Translations under genes and position numbers: made by a program
Assembly: GCA_001805005.1 (NCBI GenBank)
Contig: MHDO01000007.1
Coordinates: 1 to 13,887, forward strand
Origin: Nitrospinae bacterium RIFCSPLOWO2_12_39_16
GTDB taxonomy: Bacteria; Nitrospinota; Nitrospinia; UBA9942
DNA length: 13,887 nucleotides
Reading direction: 5' to 3'
Shown here: one piece after another, positions 12,629-13,887 of the stretch
Layout: each line of letters opens with the position of its first letter
Numbering within the stretch: the stretch's first letter is position 1
Notes under the pieces: generated by a model
Databases searched by the model: none
Seen by the model: only the letters and a program-made list of their open reading frames with translations
Told to the model about the DNA's origin: nothing

Positions 12629-13887
12629 CTAAAAATACAGACCCTGTTTCTTCCGCCTTCCTTTGCTTTGTAAAGGGAATCATCTGCCCTTTTAATTAAA
12701 TCAAGATAATTTGATACATCCTCAGATATAGATGCTACCCCTAAACTAACCGTTACCTTTAATGGATCTTTCTCTGCCTTAAAGCTGTGAAACTCTATTT
12801 GCTTCCTTATTTTTTCAGCAAGTGTGCCTGTGTTATCTATATCAGTATCAATGGCAAGAACCGCAAACTCTTCCCCTCCGTATCTTGCAACAAAGTCAAC
12901 CTTTCGGACACCATGTTTAAGAATATATCCAACCTCTTTCAAAACGCTGTCACCTTGAAGATGTCCGTATGTATCATTTATTGATTTGAAATGGTCTATA
13001 TCCAGTAAAATCATTGAGAGGTTCTTCTTAAATCTCTTTGCCCTCTCAAATTCCATTTCAAAAATATCTTTAAAATATCTGTTGTTGTAAAGTTTTGTAA
13101 GTCCGTCTGTAATGGATAGATGCCTTGTTTCATCATATAGGAGCATGAGTTTAAATACCATTGAGAAATCTATGGCAAGAAGACGGATAATGTTTTCAGA
13201 CTCCTTATCAAATGCTTGGGATTTAGTGGTATAGAGGGATATATTGCCTATATTCTCATTATGTATGTTTAATGGGGCAGACAGTCTTGCAGTAATTTTA
13301 TCAGATATACTGTTATCTATTGCACAGCTATTGTTAAAAAAGTGTATTTCTGCCTCTACTGTTTTTTGTTTATCATTGATGTCAAGAAGGGTATGGCTCT
13401 TCATTTCATTAACATCCTTGTCTGACATGGGCTGCTTCAGTTCTACATATAGTTTAGTTCTATTAACATCAAAGAGGCATAGGCATAGAGATGAGTAGTC
13501 TATCAGGCTGTTGACAAGCAATGAAGCCTCACTTAGAAGTTTGTTTCTATCATGAATAAAATTTGCAAGCCGTCCTACCTCATTGGAAAGAGTTGATTCA
13601 AAGAGTAGTCTGTCCAACAATTGGTTTAAGCTGGATTTGATAGATTCCCAGTCTGCAGCACCATGATTGTCAAGCAGATTTTTCTTTTTTAGAGAAGAGG
13701 TTTTGGAATTTTTCAGAAGCAGATTAATGGTCTCTTTAAGTATTGAAAAATCTGAGTTTTTGATTATGTATTTGTCTGCCCCTGCCCGTATACCCCAGAA
13801 TCTATCCTGCGGCTGGTCCATACTTGTTAGCAGAATAATAGGGATATCGGAGGTTTCCTTATTATTTTTTAGCAGTCTGCATACTTG
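12625..13887 (-). CDS. REC-GAF-GGDEF response regulator (diguanylate cyclase), N-terminus beyond window
   Basis: A signalling protein that should make cyclic di-GMP from two GTP. The frame stays open to the right edge, and the 22 codons before the Met at 13821 read as the end of a receiver domain (DIPIILLTS, then GADKYIIK with the conserved Lys), so that Met is internal and the phosphorylated Asp lies outside the window. Counting from that Met, residues about 30-80 are a helical linker, about 85-230 a GAF-like region, and about 235-398 the GGDEF domain. The domain has LDIDHFKSIND, the active-site GGEEF at 315-319 and an intact inhibitory RxxD site at 306-309, five residues before it. It is thus probably an active, product-inhibited cyclase regulated by phosphorylation. 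It overlaps the multihaem cytochrome gene by ATGA, implying co-expression. The GAF ligand is unknown. Confidence 0.9.
   Translation of the reverse strand, partial: QVCRLLKNNKETSDIPIILLTSMDQPQDRFWGIRAGADKYIIKNSDFSILKETINLLLKNSKTSSLKKKNLLDNHGAADWESIKSSLNQLLDRLLFESTLSNEVGRLANFIHDRNKLLSEASLLVNSLIDYSSLCLCLFDVNRTKLYVELKQPMSDKDVNEMKSHTLLDINDKQKTVEAEIHFFNNSCAIDNSISDKITARLSAPLNIHNENIGNISLYTTKSQAFDKESENIIRLLAIDFSMVFKLMLLYDETRHLSITDGLTKLYNNRYFKDIFEMEFERAKRFKKNLSMILLDIDHFKSINDTYGHLQGDSVLKEVGYILKHGVRKVDFVARYGGEEFAVLAIDTDIDNTGTLAEKIRKQIEFHSFKAEKDPLKVTVSLGVASISEDVSNYLDLIKRADDSLYKAKEGGRNRVCIFR

Overview
The window is AT-rich, tightly packed bacterial DNA from an organism rich in c-type cytochromes. Sec signal peptides, a lipobox, periplasmic haem proteins and ATGA-overlapping genes suggest a diderm (Gram-negative) anaerobe or microaerophile. 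The mix of a CydA-like membrane protein, many monohaem and multihaem cytochromes, an ethylbenzene-dehydrogenase-gamma-like haem-b domain and a NosZ-like copper protein recalls uncultivated Nitrospirota, Nitrospinota, Schekmanbacteria or Deltaproteobacteria-type lineages. No marker gene here fixes the taxon, so that is inference only.

Left and centre, + strand (1-8444): a respiratory electron-transfer cluster. In order it holds the end of a cytochrome with at least three haems (open at the left edge), a small monohaem cytochrome c, a large CydA-like (bd-like oxidase) membrane protein, a dihaem cytochrome c, a membrane-anchored monohaem cytochrome c, a fusion of a haem-b-binding EB_dh domain with two cytochrome c domains, a beta-propeller plus CuA cupredoxin protein resembling nitrous oxide reductase but lacking most CuZ ligands, and another small cytochrome c. 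Several junctions are ATGA overlaps, so the core is one translationally coupled unit. At least ten c-haem sites, a CuA centre, a probable b haem and a bd-like membrane core are encoded together. The simplest reading is a multi-subunit periplasm-facing respiratory complex: either a divergent terminal reductase or oxidase, or a quinol-cytochrome c exchange module. The substrate cannot be read from the sequence.

Centre right, + strand (8587-10353): a GltD/dihydropyrimidine-dehydrogenase-type NAD(P)H-FAD-FeS oxidoreductase with a C-terminal 2[4Fe-4S] ferredoxin domain. It follows a 142-base spacer containing a strong hairpin and a possible promoter, so it may be transcribed separately.

Right, - strand (13887-10473), convergent with the above: a response regulator with receiver, GAF-like and GGDEF (diguanylate cyclase) regions, truncated by the right edge; then a 16-site multihaem cytochrome c with doubled CXXCH units; then a secreted NHL-repeat beta-propeller. 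The first two overlap by ATGA and the third follows after two bases. This pairs a c-di-GMP signalling protein with an extracytoplasmic multihaem protein.

The spacers are short (163, 76, 142 and 119 bases) and two carry inverted repeats built on CACGGAT- or CACAGAT-like words. No tRNA, rRNA, CRISPR array, transposase or integrase was seen.
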